DNA of 64,000 nt from Virgibacillus siamensis (GCF_900162695.1 NZ_FUIH01000007.1:558001-622000); one strand, 5' to 3'. Shown: positions 7,488 to 16,641, numbered from the stretch's first letter. Notes: generated by a model not told the origin, from the letters alone. A program made the numbers and translations.

Positions 7488-8288
7488 ATGATGTTCAAAA
7501 TGGAATGGTTGGATGTAGCATTACCAATTATTAAGAGTATTGTGCTTGCCATTGTTGTCCTGCTTGTCGGGTTATTTGTAGTCAAATTAATAACCAATGT
7601 AGTCAGGAACAGAATTGAAAAGTCAAAACTGGACAGCACGTTAAAACCTTTTTTGGTGTCAGTAACGAGTGCAATTCTTAAAATCTTATTAATTCTGTCT
7701 GTCATTAAGATCTTGGGTGTGGATATCACATCATTTGTAGCAATCATTGCTGCGGCAGGATTTGCGATTGGGCTGGCCTTTCAAGGGTCACTTGCCAATT
7801 TTGCAGGAGGTATTCTGTTATTAACTTTACGTCCCTTTAGAGTCGATGACTACATAGAGGGCGCCGGTTACAGCGGGACTGTAGGAGCCATTCATATTCT
7901 TTATTCGGAATTAATAACTCCTGATAATAAAGTGATTTATATTCCAAATGGTCAATTATCAAACGCAGGAATTGTAAATTACTCCGTCAAGGATACCAGA
8001 AGGCTGGATATGAATTTCGGAACAAAGTATGAGGCAGATACGGACAAAGTACTCAACACATTACATGATATTGTGGAAAAACACTCCCTTACCCTGCAGG
8101 ATCCGGAGCCATTTGTCCGAATCACCGATCACGGAGAAAGCGCTGTGGTGTACACCATCCGAGTTTGGGTTAATGCAGAGGATTATTGGACAGTAAACTT
8201 TGATATTTTAGAAGAAGTGAAAAAGCGGTTTGCTGAAGAAGAAATTTCCTTTCCTTATCCGCAAATGGACGTTCAGGTTAATCAATAG
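7488..8288 (+). CDS. Small-conductance mechanosensitive channel (MscS family)
   Basis: A 266-residue protein with three N-terminal membrane spans, then the pore helix and beta-domain signature. The segments IAAAGFAIGLAFQGSLANFA, GGILLLTLRPFRVDDYIEG and VIYIPNGQLSNAGIVNYS are diagnostic. It acts as an emergency valve against hypo-osmotic shock, which fits a salt-adapted host. Three in-frame ATGs compete (7488, 7491, 7500). The GAAAGGA ribosome site at 7481-7487 is too close to the first two and slightly far from the third, so the true start could be 7500. The gene converges with the M20 pseudogene over a shared terminator. Confidence 0.92.
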   Translation: MMFKMEWLDVALPIIKSIVLAIVVLLVGLFVVKLITNVVRNRIEKSKLDSTLKPFLVSVTSAILKILLILSVIKILGVDITSFVAIIAAAGFAIGLAFQGSLANFAGGILLLTLRPFRVDDYIEGAGYSGTVGAIHILYSELITPDNKVIYIPNGQLSNAGIVNYSVKDTRRLDMNFGTKYEADTDKVLNTLHDIVEKHSLTLQDPEPFVRITDHGESAVVYTIRVWVNAEDYWTVNFDILEEVKKRFAEEEISFPYPQMDVQVNQ

Positions 8289-8883
8289 ATTTACCAAAAA
8301 ATGCGGGAAACTCCCGCATTTTTTGATGTTCAATAATTTGCGGCCATAAGGCACCTTTGTGGGAAATTTTTATTTCATTTTTAGTCGGTTCTGCGATGAT
8401 AAGGGCATCCAATTGATCGGCATATCCTTTTTCAGTCAACTGGCTGGAACCCACGGCACCTGCTTCTTCACCGACTGTAGCCAGAAGGGTGATTTCACCG
8501 CTTTTGGGAAAGCCTTCTTCTTTCAATGAAACCATGGCCATCGCACAGGCGACAAGACCGCTTTTCATATCGCAAGCCCCTCGTCCATAAATTTTTCCAT
8601 CCTCTTCCTCAGCACCAAAGGGGTCATGTTCCCACTCGATATCTCCTGGAGGCACCACATCCATATGACCTGTCAGTCCCAGTACTGGTCCGTCCTGTTC
8701 ACCTTTTAATCGAGCAATCAGGTTTGACCGGTTTTCGTCATATTCAACTAGTTCCGTCTCAATACTATGTTTCTCGAAAAGTTCCTTTAGCTTTTTTGCG
8801 ACTTCTGTTTCATTTCCGGGCGGGTTAACACTTTTAATTTGAATAATCTCTTTCAAAAATGATTTCGCATGCTCCTGATCCAT
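8278..8883 (-). pseudogene. Truncated M20 metallopeptidase (ArgE/DapE family)
   Basis: About 180 N-terminal residues match ArgE/DapE-type deacylases: LTGHMDVVPPGD (metal His/Asp), YGRGACDMKSGLVA (bridging Asp) and TVGEEAGAVGS (catalytic Glu-Glu). Homology stops abruptly after SHKGALW, where intact proteins continue for another ~200 residues with the dimerisation lid and last metal ligand. The frame then runs through the terminator hairpin of mscS and ends inside the mscS 3' end. A deletion has evidently removed the 3' half, so an active enzyme is unlikely. Confidence 0.8.
8295..8324. terminator. Bidirectional terminator between mscS and the M20 remnant
   Basis: AAAAAATGCGGG and CCCGCATTTTTT flank a 5-nt loop (8295-8324). 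A-run and T-run on the two sides make it work for both strands. Confidence 0.85.
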
Positions 8884-9033
8884 CTTATCACCTCGAACTG
8901 AATTTGCCCTTTAGTTTGTGTCATAAATCAGCAACTATTCCCCATGCCGGTAGCTGTGACCACTAATAGTTGAGCGATTTAACGTAACAATGATAAGCTG
9001 TTAATAATTAAAAACGAAAAGGGAAGAAAAGCT

Positions 9034-9636
9034 TTGTTGATTTGGGATGTACTAAACGTTGTCGGTACCATTGCATTTGCAATTAGTGGTGCGCTTATTG
9101 CGACAGAAGAGGATTATGATATTTTAGGTGTTTATGTGTTAGGGTTTGTGACGGCCTTCGGAGGCAGTACAATCCGTAACTTACTGATTGGTATACCGAT
9201 TGAAAACATATGGACACAGGGTGATTTATTCGTTGTTGTCTTTTTGGTGATAACGGTTGTTTTTCTATTACCGAATGCCTGGGTTCAATATTGGAATAAA
9301 TGGGGAATTTTTTTTGATGCAATAGGACTTGCTTCATTTGCCATTCAAGGTTCCTTAAGCGCCGTTCAGGTTGGTGCGCCATTAAGCGCAATACTGGTTG
9401 CAGCGACCTTGACTGGTTCAGGCGGTGGTATGGTAAGGGATGTTCTCGCAGGACGCAAGCCGATGATTTTCCGCGCGGATATTTACGCACTATGGGCAAC
9501 ATTGGCAGGTTTAATGATTGGTCTTGAATTAGTCAGCGGGCTCTGGCAGACAAGTGCACTTTTTGTCGCTATTGTTACTTTAAGGATGTGTTCGGTGCGG
9601 TTTAAATGGGGACTGCCCCGCCACCCATTGTGGTAA
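9034..9636 (+). CDS. UPF0126/TRIC-type cation channel family membrane protein
   Basis: A 200-residue protein with about seven hydrophobic spans and two internally related halves, each with a Gly-rich motif (AFGGSTIRNLLIG and TGSGGGMVRDVLAG). This is the hallmark of the UPF0126/glycine-transporter (YvgT/YadS) family, whose structures resemble trimeric intracellular cation channels. Start codons are TTG at 9034 or 9037 behind GGGAAG (9021-9026), and no ATG fits. It stands alone, and the substrate or ion is not deducible from context. Confidence 0.85.
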   Translation: MLIWDVLNVVGTIAFAISGALIATEEDYDILGVYVLGFVTAFGGSTIRNLLIGIPIENIWTQGDLFVVVFLVITVVFLLPNAWVQYWNKWGIFFDAIGLASFAIQGSLSAVQVGAPLSAILVAATLTGSGGGMVRDVLAGRKPMIFRADIYALWATLAGLMIGLELVSGLWQTSALFVAIVTLRMCSVRFKWGLPRHPLW

Positions 9637-9807
9637 GGATGGTTATCATTCTTACTGCAATGGCCACCGGGTCACTGCTTACTTTCTAACTAGGAATATT
9701 GGTTTTCTGGTCGCGTGAACACTTCAGCCGATTTTGTGATTACCTCAGCCGAAGCCTTCAAAACAACAGGATCCAGCGAATTACAATGGATGAAAAGTGA
9801 AAAAACC

Positions 9808-9836
9808 TTGTAAAACGTTTTCATTTATTTTATACT
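9808..9836 (+). promoter_or_regulatory. Sigma-A promoter of the LacI/keto-sugar operon with internal palindrome
   Basis: TTGTAA (9808-9813), a 17-bp spacer and TATACT (9831-9836) form a good vegetative promoter. The spacer includes AAAACGTTTT, a perfect 10-bp palindrome of LacI/CcpA type. It resembles a cre (GTAAAACGTTTTCA against TGNAANCGNTNNCA) but lacks the leading TG, so either CcpA or the local LacI protein could bind. Confidence 0.65.
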
Positions 9837-9841
9837 TTCCC

Positions 9842-9866
9842 TAAACCGATTTACTAAACCGGTTTA
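9842..9866. promoter_or_regulatory. Tandem LacI-family operators
   Basis: TAAACCGGTTTA at 9855-9866 is a perfect 12-bp palindrome with the central CG typical of LacI-family sites. An imperfect copy, TAAACCGATTTA, lies at 9842-9853, exactly 13 bp upstream. Both lie just after the -10, so occupancy would block transcription. The gene immediately downstream encodes a LacI-type regulator, which argues for autoregulation. Confidence 0.7.
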
Positions 9867-9890
9867 CTAAAAGAATATAGGAGTATGCAG

Positions 9891-10895
9891 ATGAAAAATA
9901 TCACAATGGCTGATGTAGCAAAATATGCAGGCGTTTCAAAAAGTACTGTTTCTCAATTTTTAAATAAGCGCTTCGATTATATGGGGAAGGACACAAAAAA
10001 TAAGATCGAAAAAGCAATTGAGGAATTGGGTTACAGTCCGAATATAGTAGCAAGAAGTTTAAAGCAAAAATCCACAAAGACAATTGGTGTCATAGTAGCG
10101 AATATTCTTCATGTATTTTCCACGCAGGTCATTCGGGCTATTGAAGATTATTGCAACGAATCTGATTTTCAAATTATTGTCTGCAATGCAGATGATGATC
10201 CAGTGAAAGAAAAGCGTTACATCGATATGTTACGTGCTAAGCAGGTAGATGGGATTATTGCTTTTCCTACAGGAGGGAATGTCGATCTGTATGCGAAATT
10301 ACTAAATGCCAAATTTCCTGTTGTATTTATGGATCGAATTCTTAAAGAAGTACAAATTCCAACCATTATGACGGATAACGTGAAGGCGTCATCACTTGCA
10401 GTTGAACAATTAGTAGAGAGAGGGTACAAAAAAATTGCGATGATTTCTCCTCCGGCCAATACATGTGTAACTCCCAGGTTAGAAAGAATCGATGGGTATA
10501 AACAGGCATTGGAAAAAAACGGGATTTCATTTAACCCAAATTTTTTAGTAAGCAGTGAATTAACGGAGCTGGGTAATAAAATACACGACATGTTTACAAA
10601 AACCACCCAGCCTGAAGCAATCGTGGCCTCGAATGATCGGGTTTTATTGGAAGTTTTGGCGTATACGAAGAAACATCACCTTGATATTCCAAAAGATATC
10701 GCATTAATAGGCATTGATGATGTTTCGTTTGCAAGCATTTACAACCCTGCACTAACTACAATTGCACAGCCGGCATTTCAGATGGGGAAAAAGGCTGCAG
10801 AATTATTGTTAGGTTTAATTAGGGATAACAGCAATGAGGAGGATTTTGGGATATACAGGTTTGAACCGAAGCTGATCACACGGGAATCTTGTTAA
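9891..10895 (+). CDS. LacI-family transcriptional regulator (KdgR-like)
   Basis: A 334-residue protein with an N-terminal LacI helix-turn-helix (ITMADVAKYAGVSKSTVSQF) and hinge helix (SPNIVARSLKQ), then a periplasmic-binding-protein-like effector domain (TIGVIVANILHVF... to IGIDDVSFASIYNPALTTI). It heads an operon for KDG kinase, KDPG aldolase and RuMP-type enzymes. A 2-keto-3-deoxy sugar acid or its phosphate is therefore a plausible inducer. AGGAG at 9879-9883 is one base from the upstream ATG (9885) but seven from ATG 9891, so 9891 is chosen. Confidence 0.9.
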   Translation: MKNITMADVAKYAGVSKSTVSQFLNKRFDYMGKDTKNKIEKAIEELGYSPNIVARSLKQKSTKTIGVIVANILHVFSTQVIRAIEDYCNESDFQIIVCNADDDPVKEKRYIDMLRAKQVDGIIAFPTGGNVDLYAKLLNAKFPVVFMDRILKEVQIPTIMTDNVKASSLAVEQLVERGYKKIAMISPPANTCVTPRLERIDGYKQALEKNGISFNPNFLVSSELTELGNKIHDMFTKTTQPEAIVASNDRVLLEVLAYTKKHHLDIPKDIALIGIDDVSFASIYNPALTTIAQPAFQMGKKAAELLLGLIRDNSNEEDFGIYRFEPKLITRESC

Positions 10896-10915
10896 TAAAT
10901 AGGGAGGAAGTATAC

Positions 10916-11473
10916 ATGAAAAATATTACACAATCGGTTGTTAAAGAGGTAACAGAAGTGCTGGGACATGTGGATTCTGATCAAGCAGTTCAGGCGGCAA
11001 AAGAACTTCAACATGCACAGCGAATTTTTATAACCGGGACTGGGCGTTCAGGAGCAGTTGGAAAAATGTTTGCAATACGGCTCATGCATATGGGATTTCA
11101 TGTATTTGTCGTTGGGGAGTCGATAACTCCCAGTATTCAATCAGATGATCTGCTGCTTATCATTTCAGGATCCGGAAGTACGACAACTTTAAAACAATAC
11201 GCGAAGCAAGCAAAGGAAATCGATGCAAGAACTGTCTTACTTACAACGAATGAAGCATCACCGATCGGCAAGCTTAGTGACTGCACGTTACGCATACCGG
11301 CCGCGACTAAAAATCGACTTGATTCGGAGCCGGAAACGATTCAACCGCTGGGAAGTCAATTTGACCAATCTGCACACTTGCTTTTGGATGCAATTGCTGT
11401 TTATCTCTTGAAACAACGACCGAAACATCATGACAGTCCGAACTTAGTCCAACAGCATGCAAACTTGGAATAG
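10916..11473 (+). CDS. hxlB: 6-phospho-3-hexuloisomerase (SIS domain)
   Basis: This 185-residue SIS-domain protein follows the PHI pattern: FITGTGRSGAVGKMFAIRLM, GFHVFVVGE, LLIISGSGSTTTL, ETIQPLGSQFDQ, and the C-terminal HANLE typical of Bacillus HxlB. PHI interconverts 3-hexulose-6-phosphate and fructose-6-phosphate. The matching synthase-like gene is the last of this operon rather than adjacent, as it is in B. subtilis. GGGAGGAAG precedes ATG 10916. The actual substrate in this sugar-acid operon may differ, but the family placement is strong. Confidence 0.85.
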   Translation: MKNITQSVVKEVTEVLGHVDSDQAVQAAKELQHAQRIFITGTGRSGAVGKMFAIRLMHMGFHVFVVGESITPSIQSDDLLLIISGSGSTTTLKQYAKQAKEIDARTVLLTTNEASPIGKLSDCTLRIPAATKNRLDSEPETIQPLGSQFDQSAHLLLDAIAVYLLKQRPKHHDSPNLVQQHANLE

Positions 11474-11489
11474 TAAAGGGGGCGATAGG

Positions 11490-12122
11490 ATGACACCAAT
11501 GGAATTGATAATGGAACAGAAGGTAGTGGCCGTTATTCGCGGTGCGGATAAACGATCGATTGCACCTATATTGGAAGCGTTATCTTCAGGTGGAATAAAC
11601 GTGGTGGAGATTACCGCAGAGACCCCAAATGTGCGGGGTGTAATAGAAACAGCGGTAAAACAGATGGGGAAGGAAATGTGTATCGGAGCTGGTACGGTTT
11701 TGGATCCGGAGACTGCAAAGGACATGTTGATGGCTGGCGCTGAATTTATAGTTTCACCTGTCTTAAATACAAAAACGCTGGCATTAACAAACCGTTACAA
11801 TGTATTGAATATTCCCGGTGTAATGACACCAACAGAAATTTTGACTGCATATGAACATGGAGCAAAAATGGTAAAGATTTTTCCTGCCAATACATTTGGA
11901 CCGCATTACATTAAAAATATATTAGGGCCTCTCCCATATGTAAAGGCGATGGTAACTGGAGGCATAACAATCGAAAATATGAATGACTACCTTGCTAAAG
12001 GGGCCGAAGCAGTTGGCATTGGCAGCAGTTTGGTGAATGCAAAGGCACTGGAAACCAATGAAGACTTTAAACAGTTAACAGCTAAAGCGAAAAGCTTTGT
12101 TGCAAAACTGGATGAACGGTAG
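11490..12122 (+). CDS. eda: KDPG/KHG aldolase
   Basis: A 210-residue class I aldolase of the KDPG family that cleaves 2-keto-3-deoxy-6-phosphogluconate to pyruvate and glyceraldehyde-3-phosphate. Visible features are VVAVIRGADK, the catalytic-base region VVEITAETPN, the phosphate loop CIGAGTVLDPETA, and the Schiff-base lysine in AKMVKIFPANTFGP. The usual Arg in the E-x-T-x-R-T-P motif is replaced by Glu (EITAETP), an oddity that could alter carboxylate recognition. It partners with the KDG kinase gene downstream. Confidence 0.88.
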   Translation: MTPMELIMEQKVVAVIRGADKRSIAPILEALSSGGINVVEITAETPNVRGVIETAVKQMGKEMCIGAGTVLDPETAKDMLMAGAEFIVSPVLNTKTLALTNRYNVLNIPGVMTPTEILTAYEHGAKMVKIFPANTFGPHYIKNILGPLPYVKAMVTGGITIENMNDYLAKGAEAVGIGSSLVNAKALETNEDFKQLTAKAKSFVAKLDER

Positions 12123-12157
12123 AATCATTTGGCAAAAAGAGAGGGGAGTTCATCATT

Positions 12158-13177
12158 ATGCGTAAAATTAAATGCGCTTTCATTTTGATTTTGATAGCAG
12201 CTGCAGGAATTCTGGCATCTTGCTCGGATCAGGTTGATGCTGATGGAGATGGAAAGATAAAAATAATAGCGGCACATAATCAAACATCACCTGATAGTCC
12301 GTATCAAGCGGGATTATTAAAATTTAAAAAGGTTGCGGAAAGGGAATCAAATGGCACAATCGAAGTCGAAGTTCATGCCGGTACACTTGGTACGGAAGAA
12401 TCAGAGCTGGTGGAAAAGCTTCAATTGGGAGCGGTTGATGTGGTTGTAGCTTCACCGGGGTTTATGACACAAACGGGAATCGAGGAGATTGGATTTTTCT
12501 CCACTCCCTATTTATTTGAAGACTATGAGCATTGGTTAAAAGTTGTTGATGGAAAAGTCGGCGAAAAGATGGCCGGGATTTTGAATGAAGAGTCGAATAA
12601 TTCATTCAAGTTATTAGGCTATTGGTCAGCAGGGGTCAGGCATTTCTATGGAAAGAAACCATTGAAATCAATTGATGATTTAAAAGGTATGACGATACGT
12701 ACCCAGACATCGGGTGTGGTCGCAGAATTCTGGGAACAAACAGGAGCGGTTCCGACATCTGTCGCTTGGGGGGAGCTTTACCAGGCATTACAGCAGGATG
12801 TGGTTGACTCAGCAGAAAACGCGTATCCATTCTTTGTCCAACAGGCCCATCATACGACACCTAACGGCAAATATATTACGGAGACGGGGCATGACTATAC
12901 GACAAGGTTTCTGTTAATAAACGGTGAAAAGTTCGATAAATATTCGGAAGAGCATCAGCAAATTATTTTAAAGGCTGCAAAAGCATCCGTTGAGACGGAG
13001 CGGAAGGTAACACAAAAACAGGAAGTGAAGTATAAAAAACAGGCAATTAAAGAAGGAGCAGTAGTCAATGAAATCAACCGGGAACCGTTTATTGAATTAG
13101 CGAAACCAATCCAGGATAAATTTGCGAAAGAAATTGGTGTTATGGACATGCTGGAAAGAATAAGAGAATTAAAATAA
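12158..13177 (+). CDS. TRAP transporter substrate-binding lipoprotein (DctP family)
   Basis: A 339-residue protein with a lipoprotein signal ending in LASC (Cys near residue 21), so it is anchored outside the membrane. The mature part is a DctP-fold binder: NQTSPDSPYQAGLLKFKKVA, VDVVVASPGFMT and the conserved arginine region MTIRTQTSG that contacts the substrate carboxylate. It feeds the two permease genes that follow by 18 nt. With KDG kinase and aldolase in the operon, the ligand is probably a sugar acid such as KDG or a uronate. Confidence 0.9.
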   Translation: MRKIKCAFILILIAAAGILASCSDQVDADGDGKIKIIAAHNQTSPDSPYQAGLLKFKKVAERESNGTIEVEVHAGTLGTEESELVEKLQLGAVDVVVASPGFMTQTGIEEIGFFSTPYLFEDYEHWLKVVDGKVGEKMAGILNEESNNSFKLLGYWSAGVRHFYGKKPLKSIDDLKGMTIRTQTSGVVAEFWEQTGAVPTSVAWGELYQALQQDVVDSAENAYPFFVQQAHHTTPNGKYITETGHDYTTRFLLINGEKFDKYSEEHQQIILKAAKASVETERKVTQKQEVKYKKQAIKEGAVVNEINREPFIELAKPIQDKFAKEIGVMDMLERIRELK

Positions 13178-13194
13178 TTTGGGAGGGGTAATCG

Positions 13195-13680
13195 GTGAAA
13201 CGTTTTGTACAAGCCCTTGAAAAGGTACAAATCACAGTCGGAGTGGTATTCTTATCGATCTTCTTTTTGGTAATCATGCTGCAAATTGTAACGAGACATT
13301 TGGGGATTTCAATAATATGGACGACAGAAGTTGCAAAGTATGCTTTTATTTGGTCGATATTTATGGGAGCAGCAGTAATGGTGAATCGCCGTGAGCATTT
13401 TAATTTTGACTTTCTGTTAAAAAAATTAAAAGATAAAAAAAGAGTCTCATTATCTATTTTTAATGATTTCATATTAATAGTCTTTAATATTATCATATTT
13501 CTTCTGGGATTACGCGTTGTAAATGAATTCTGGAATTATACGTGGGTTTCCATCCCGGAATTGAAGATGGGGTATATATGGGTGTCCATTCCAATTATGG
13601 CTGGAACAATGGTGATTTATTCACTGTCGCATTTGATGGATCATTTCCATGCATTAAGGTCAAAGGAGGTACATGAATAA
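13195..13680 (+). CDS. TRAP transporter small permease (DctQ family)
   Basis: A 161-residue membrane protein with four predicted spans. The DctQ signatures are WTTEVAKYAFIWSIFMGAA and an ...RREHFNFDFL... stretch. GTG 13195 follows GGGAGGGG. It ends with TAATG overlapping the start of the large permease, so translation is coupled. It forms the membrane complex of the TRAP importer with DctM. Confidence 0.88.
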   Translation: MKRFVQALEKVQITVGVVFLSIFFLVIMLQIVTRHLGISIIWTTEVAKYAFIWSIFMGAAVMVNRREHFNFDFLLKKLKDKKRVSLSIFNDFILIVFNIIIFLLGLRVVNEFWNYTWVSIPELKMGYIWVSIPIMAGTMVIYSLSHLMDHFHALRSKEVHE

Positions 13681-14966
13681 TGGGGTTCTTATTAATTGGA
13701 CTGTTCATCGTTCTCATGCTTATCGGAGTACCGATTGCCTTTGTAATTGCAATCGTTGCATTGATTGGTATCTTTGATATTCCATATACTCCTGAGGCAA
13801 CTGTCCCAATGAAAATGTTAAATGGGCTGGATTCTTTTGTGCTGCTGGCGGTACCGTTATTCATTTTGGCAGCAAATTTAATGAATTCAGGGAAAATTTC
13901 CGAGAAGCTAATTAATCTTTCGCTGGCAATAGTCGGACCAATTCGCGGCGGATTGGCACATGCGAATGTATTGGTATCTATGATGTTTGCAGGGGTTTCG
14001 GGTGCATCACAGGCTGACACAGCAGGAGTGGGAAAGATTCTGATTCCAAGCATGCAAAAGAATGGATATGACAAAGAAACTTCAGTAGGCATTACAGCGG
14101 CATCATCAACAATCGGTGTTGTCATTCCCCCAAGTATACCGATGATTATCTTTGCCGGTCTAACAAACGCTTCCATAGGTGCATTGTTTCTTGGCGGAAT
14201 TATACCAGGCATATTAATCGGATTAGGGATGATGATTTTTGTTTATTTTGTTGCACTGAAACGAAATTACCCGAGAGCAGCAAGGGTGGAGGTTAAAAAG
14301 TTTGCCCGGCTATTTGGACAAGCTATTCCCGCTTTGTTTACACCAATCATTATTATTGGTGGCATTATTTCCGGATTTTTCACAGCAACCGAAGCTGCCG
14401 CAGTAGCATCATTATATACGCTGCTTGTATGTATGTTTTACTACAAAACATTAAAACTAAAAGATTTGCCCAAGATATTAATGGACACACTGGCATTAAG
14501 CTCACTTTCTTTATTTGCACTGGCAGCTGCAAGTGCGCTGGGCGAATTGATGAGTTATTATCAATTGGGAACGATTGCGCAGGACTTCTTTACGAATAAT
14601 GTTGGTCAAAAATGGTTATTCCTTGTCATTATTATCGGTTTCTTCCTTTTTGTCGGAACATTTATGGATGCCATTCCAGCGATGATTCTGTTCGTCCCTG
14701 TTATTTTACCGGCAGCATTGGAATTCGGAATTGATCCCGTACATCTGGGCTTGATTGTTGTGATTACACTGGCGGTTGGGCTAATTACACCACCGTATGG
14801 ATTATGTTTATTACTTGCAGCGAAAATTGGAAATATGTCAATAGAAAGATCATTTGTTGCCGTAATTCCATATATAGCAATTATTTTGGTTGTATTGCTG
14901 TTTATCGCATTTCTGCCGGATATCGCATTTTCCATACCGAAACTAATAAATCCAAATTTGTTTTAA
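13680..14966 (+). CDS. TRAP transporter large permease (DctM family)
   Basis: This 428-residue protein has about 12 membrane spans and the DctM signatures LAVPLFILAANLMNSGKIS, GVSGASQADTAGVGKILIP, GITAASSTIGVVIPPSIPM and GLITPPYGLCLL. It is the sodium-coupled channel component, which fits a saline habitat. Its ATG overlaps the DctQ stop by one base. The sugar-phosphate genes that follow begin within 25 nt. Confidence 0.92.
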   Translation: MGFLLIGLFIVLMLIGVPIAFVIAIVALIGIFDIPYTPEATVPMKMLNGLDSFVLLAVPLFILAANLMNSGKISEKLINLSLAIVGPIRGGLAHANVLVSMMFAGVSGASQADTAGVGKILIPSMQKNGYDKETSVGITAASSTIGVVIPPSIPMIIFAGLTNASIGALFLGGIIPGILIGLGMMIFVYFVALKRNYPRAARVEVKKFARLFGQAIPALFTPIIIIGGIISGFFTATEAAAVASLYTLLVCMFYYKTLKLKDLPKILMDTLALSSLSLFALAAASALGELMSYYQLGTIAQDFFTNNVGQKWLFLVIIIGFFLFVGTFMDAIPAMILFVPVILPAALEFGIDPVHLGLIVVITLAVGLITPPYGLCLLLAAKIGNMSIERSFVAVIPYIAIILVVLLFIAFLPDIAFSIPKLINPNLF

Positions 14967-14987
14967 TTGATTGAAAGGGTGATGATG

Positions 14988-15671
14988 ATGGCAGTCATCG
15001 ACAATGATAAACAACTCGCTGCTGAGACGGCAACTCAATATATTAAAAATGGTATGACGGTTGGTTTGGGCTCCGGTTCCACAGTTGATTGGATGCTGCA
15101 AAAGCTTGGGGTATTCGTAAAAGATGGACTCGATATAAAAGGAATACCCACTTCCGTAAAAACAGAATCATTGGCTAAGAAGTACGGGATTCCTTTAACC
15201 GACTTTTCCAAAACTACAACTGTCGATATAGCAATTGATGGTGCAGACGAAATAGATGACCAATTGAATTTGCTGAAAGGCGGCGGGGGATCTCTTGTGC
15301 GTGAGAAAATCGTTGATGCAATGGCCAAAAAACTAATTATTATTGCAGATCAGTCAAAAATGGTACACCAACTGGGCAGTTTCCCGCTGCCAGTAGAAGT
15401 TGTACCATTTGGCTGGGAAGTTACGAAAAAACATATCGCGGAATATGGCGCTGTACCAAAACTGCGAAAAGACGAAAATCGTATTTTCGTTTCGGATAAT
15501 GGAAACTATATTTTGGATTGTGACTTTGAAAGAATTGAAGATCCCAAAGGTTTGCATGAAAAATTGAAGTCATTAACAGGGGTTGTGGAAACTGGTTTAT
15601 TTATCGGGATGACAAATGAGGCGATTGTTGGAAGAAACGGAACAATAGAAATCATAAAAGCTAATAAATAG
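14988..15671 (+). CDS. rpiA: Ribose-5-phosphate isomerase A
   Basis: The 227-residue protein has the RpiA signatures VGLGSGSTVDWML (phosphate loop), TDFSKTTTVDIAIDGADEID, LLKGGGGSLVREKIV (catalytic Glu) and IADQSKMV. It interconverts ribulose-5-P and ribose-5-P. In this operon it would channel ribulose-5-P made or used by the hexulose-phosphate synthase-like enzyme. Consecutive ATGs lie at 14982, 14985 and 14988. The AAAGGG ribosome site (14974-14979) best suits 14985 or 14988. Confidence 0.92.
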   Translation: MAVIDNDKQLAAETATQYIKNGMTVGLGSGSTVDWMLQKLGVFVKDGLDIKGIPTSVKTESLAKKYGIPLTDFSKTTTVDIAIDGADEIDDQLNLLKGGGGSLVREKIVDAMAKKLIIIADQSKMVHQLGSFPLPVEVVPFGWEVTKKHIAEYGAVPKLRKDENRIFVSDNGNYILDCDFERIEDPKGLHEKLKSLTGVVETGLFIGMTNEAIVGRNGTIEIIKANK

Positions 15672-15690
15672 GATGATTGGTGGTATTGGC

Positions 15691-16641
15691 GTGAATGATG
15701 TAATTACAATCGGGGAAGCAATGATTACGTTTAATCCTGGATCAACAGGACCAATGAAATTTGTTAATACATTCGAAAAAAGAATAGGTGGTGCTGAGTT
15801 GAATCTGGCAATCGGCTGTGCCAGGTTAGGTCTAAAAGCCGGTTGGATCAGCAGGCTGGGAGATGATGAATTTGGAAAATATATTAAAACGTTTGTCCGC
15901 GGAGAAGGAATTGACGTGTCTGAGGTAAAACTTGTCCATGGTTATCCAACCTCACTCAATTTTAAAGAAATCATGGAAGATGGCTCTGGACGAACTTTTT
16001 ATTACAGGGATAAGTCGCCGTTGTTAAGTATGGGAGCAGACGATTTGGATGAAGGATATTTTCAGCAAGCGAAGATTTTGCATATAACCGGAGTCTTTGC
16101 AGCAGTTGATGCGAAAAACGTTGAAATACTGAAACGGGCAATTACATTAGCGAAAAAACACGGTTTAAAAATTTCTTTTGATCCAAATATCCGTTTGCGT
16201 TTGTGGAGTAAAGAAAAAGCGAAACAAGTACTGTCTGAATTTCTGCCGCATGTTGATATTCTGCTTGCCGGACAGGAGGAAATGGATATCATAATGGGCG
16301 AAAAAGATCCTATACGCATTATTGAAAAAGCAAAAGACTTAGGTATTTCATACGTGGCAGTTAAACAAGGGGCCAATGGTGCTGTTGGTTATCATGATGG
16401 AAAAGTTGTCGAAGCTGCCTCTGTCAAGGCTTCAAAGGTTGCAGATACTGTTGGTGCCGGAGATGGGTTTAATGCAGGTATACTATATGGAATATTGCAC
16501 AACTGGGCATTGGATAAAACGTTGGAATTTGCCAATACAATCGGTTCAATGGTAGTTCAGGTAGTCGGTGACAATGAAGGACTGCCATATTATGAGGATG
16601 TACAGGAACAGTTAGGGGAAAAAGAGCGGATTGAAAGGTGA
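15691..16641 (+). CDS. kdgK: 2-keto-3-deoxygluconate kinase (PfkB family)
   Basis: A PfkB/ribokinase-family protein of about 316 residues. It shows the N-terminal NDVITIGEAMITFNP and GGAELNLAIGCARLG, the KDG-kinase-like middle FYYRDKSPL, and the C-terminal anion-hole/catalytic motif ADTVGAGDGFNAGIL (Asp base). It phosphorylates KDG to KDPG for the aldolase of the same operon. The frame can start at ATG 15673, but GTG 15691 behind GGTGG gives the family-like N-terminus and better spacing. Both remain possible. Confidence 0.88.
   Translation: MNDVITIGEAMITFNPGSTGPMKFVNTFEKRIGGAELNLAIGCARLGLKAGWISRLGDDEFGKYIKTFVRGEGIDVSEVKLVHGYPTSLNFKEIMEDGSGRTFYYRDKSPLLSMGADDLDEGYFQQAKILHITGVFAAVDAKNVEILKRAITLAKKHGLKISFDPNIRLRLWSKEKAKQVLSEFLPHVDILLAGQEEMDIIMGEKDPIRIIEKAKDLGISYVAVKQGANGAVGYHDGKVVEAASVKASKVADTVGAGDGFNAGILYGILHNWALDKTLEFANTIGSMVVQVVGDNEGLPYYEDVQEQLGEKERIER

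Noticed and set aside
9812..9824. Canonical CcpA cre in the LacI operon promoter
   Set aside because: Only the central and right part fits; the leading TG is displaced by one base, so it is described only as cre-like.
13595..14212. Long minus-strand frames opposite dctM and other membrane-protein genes (also opposite gntP at 5845-6492 and 6526-7059)
   Set aside because: They are complements of hydrophobic coding sequence with no ribosome site. The plus-strand proteins have clear family signatures.
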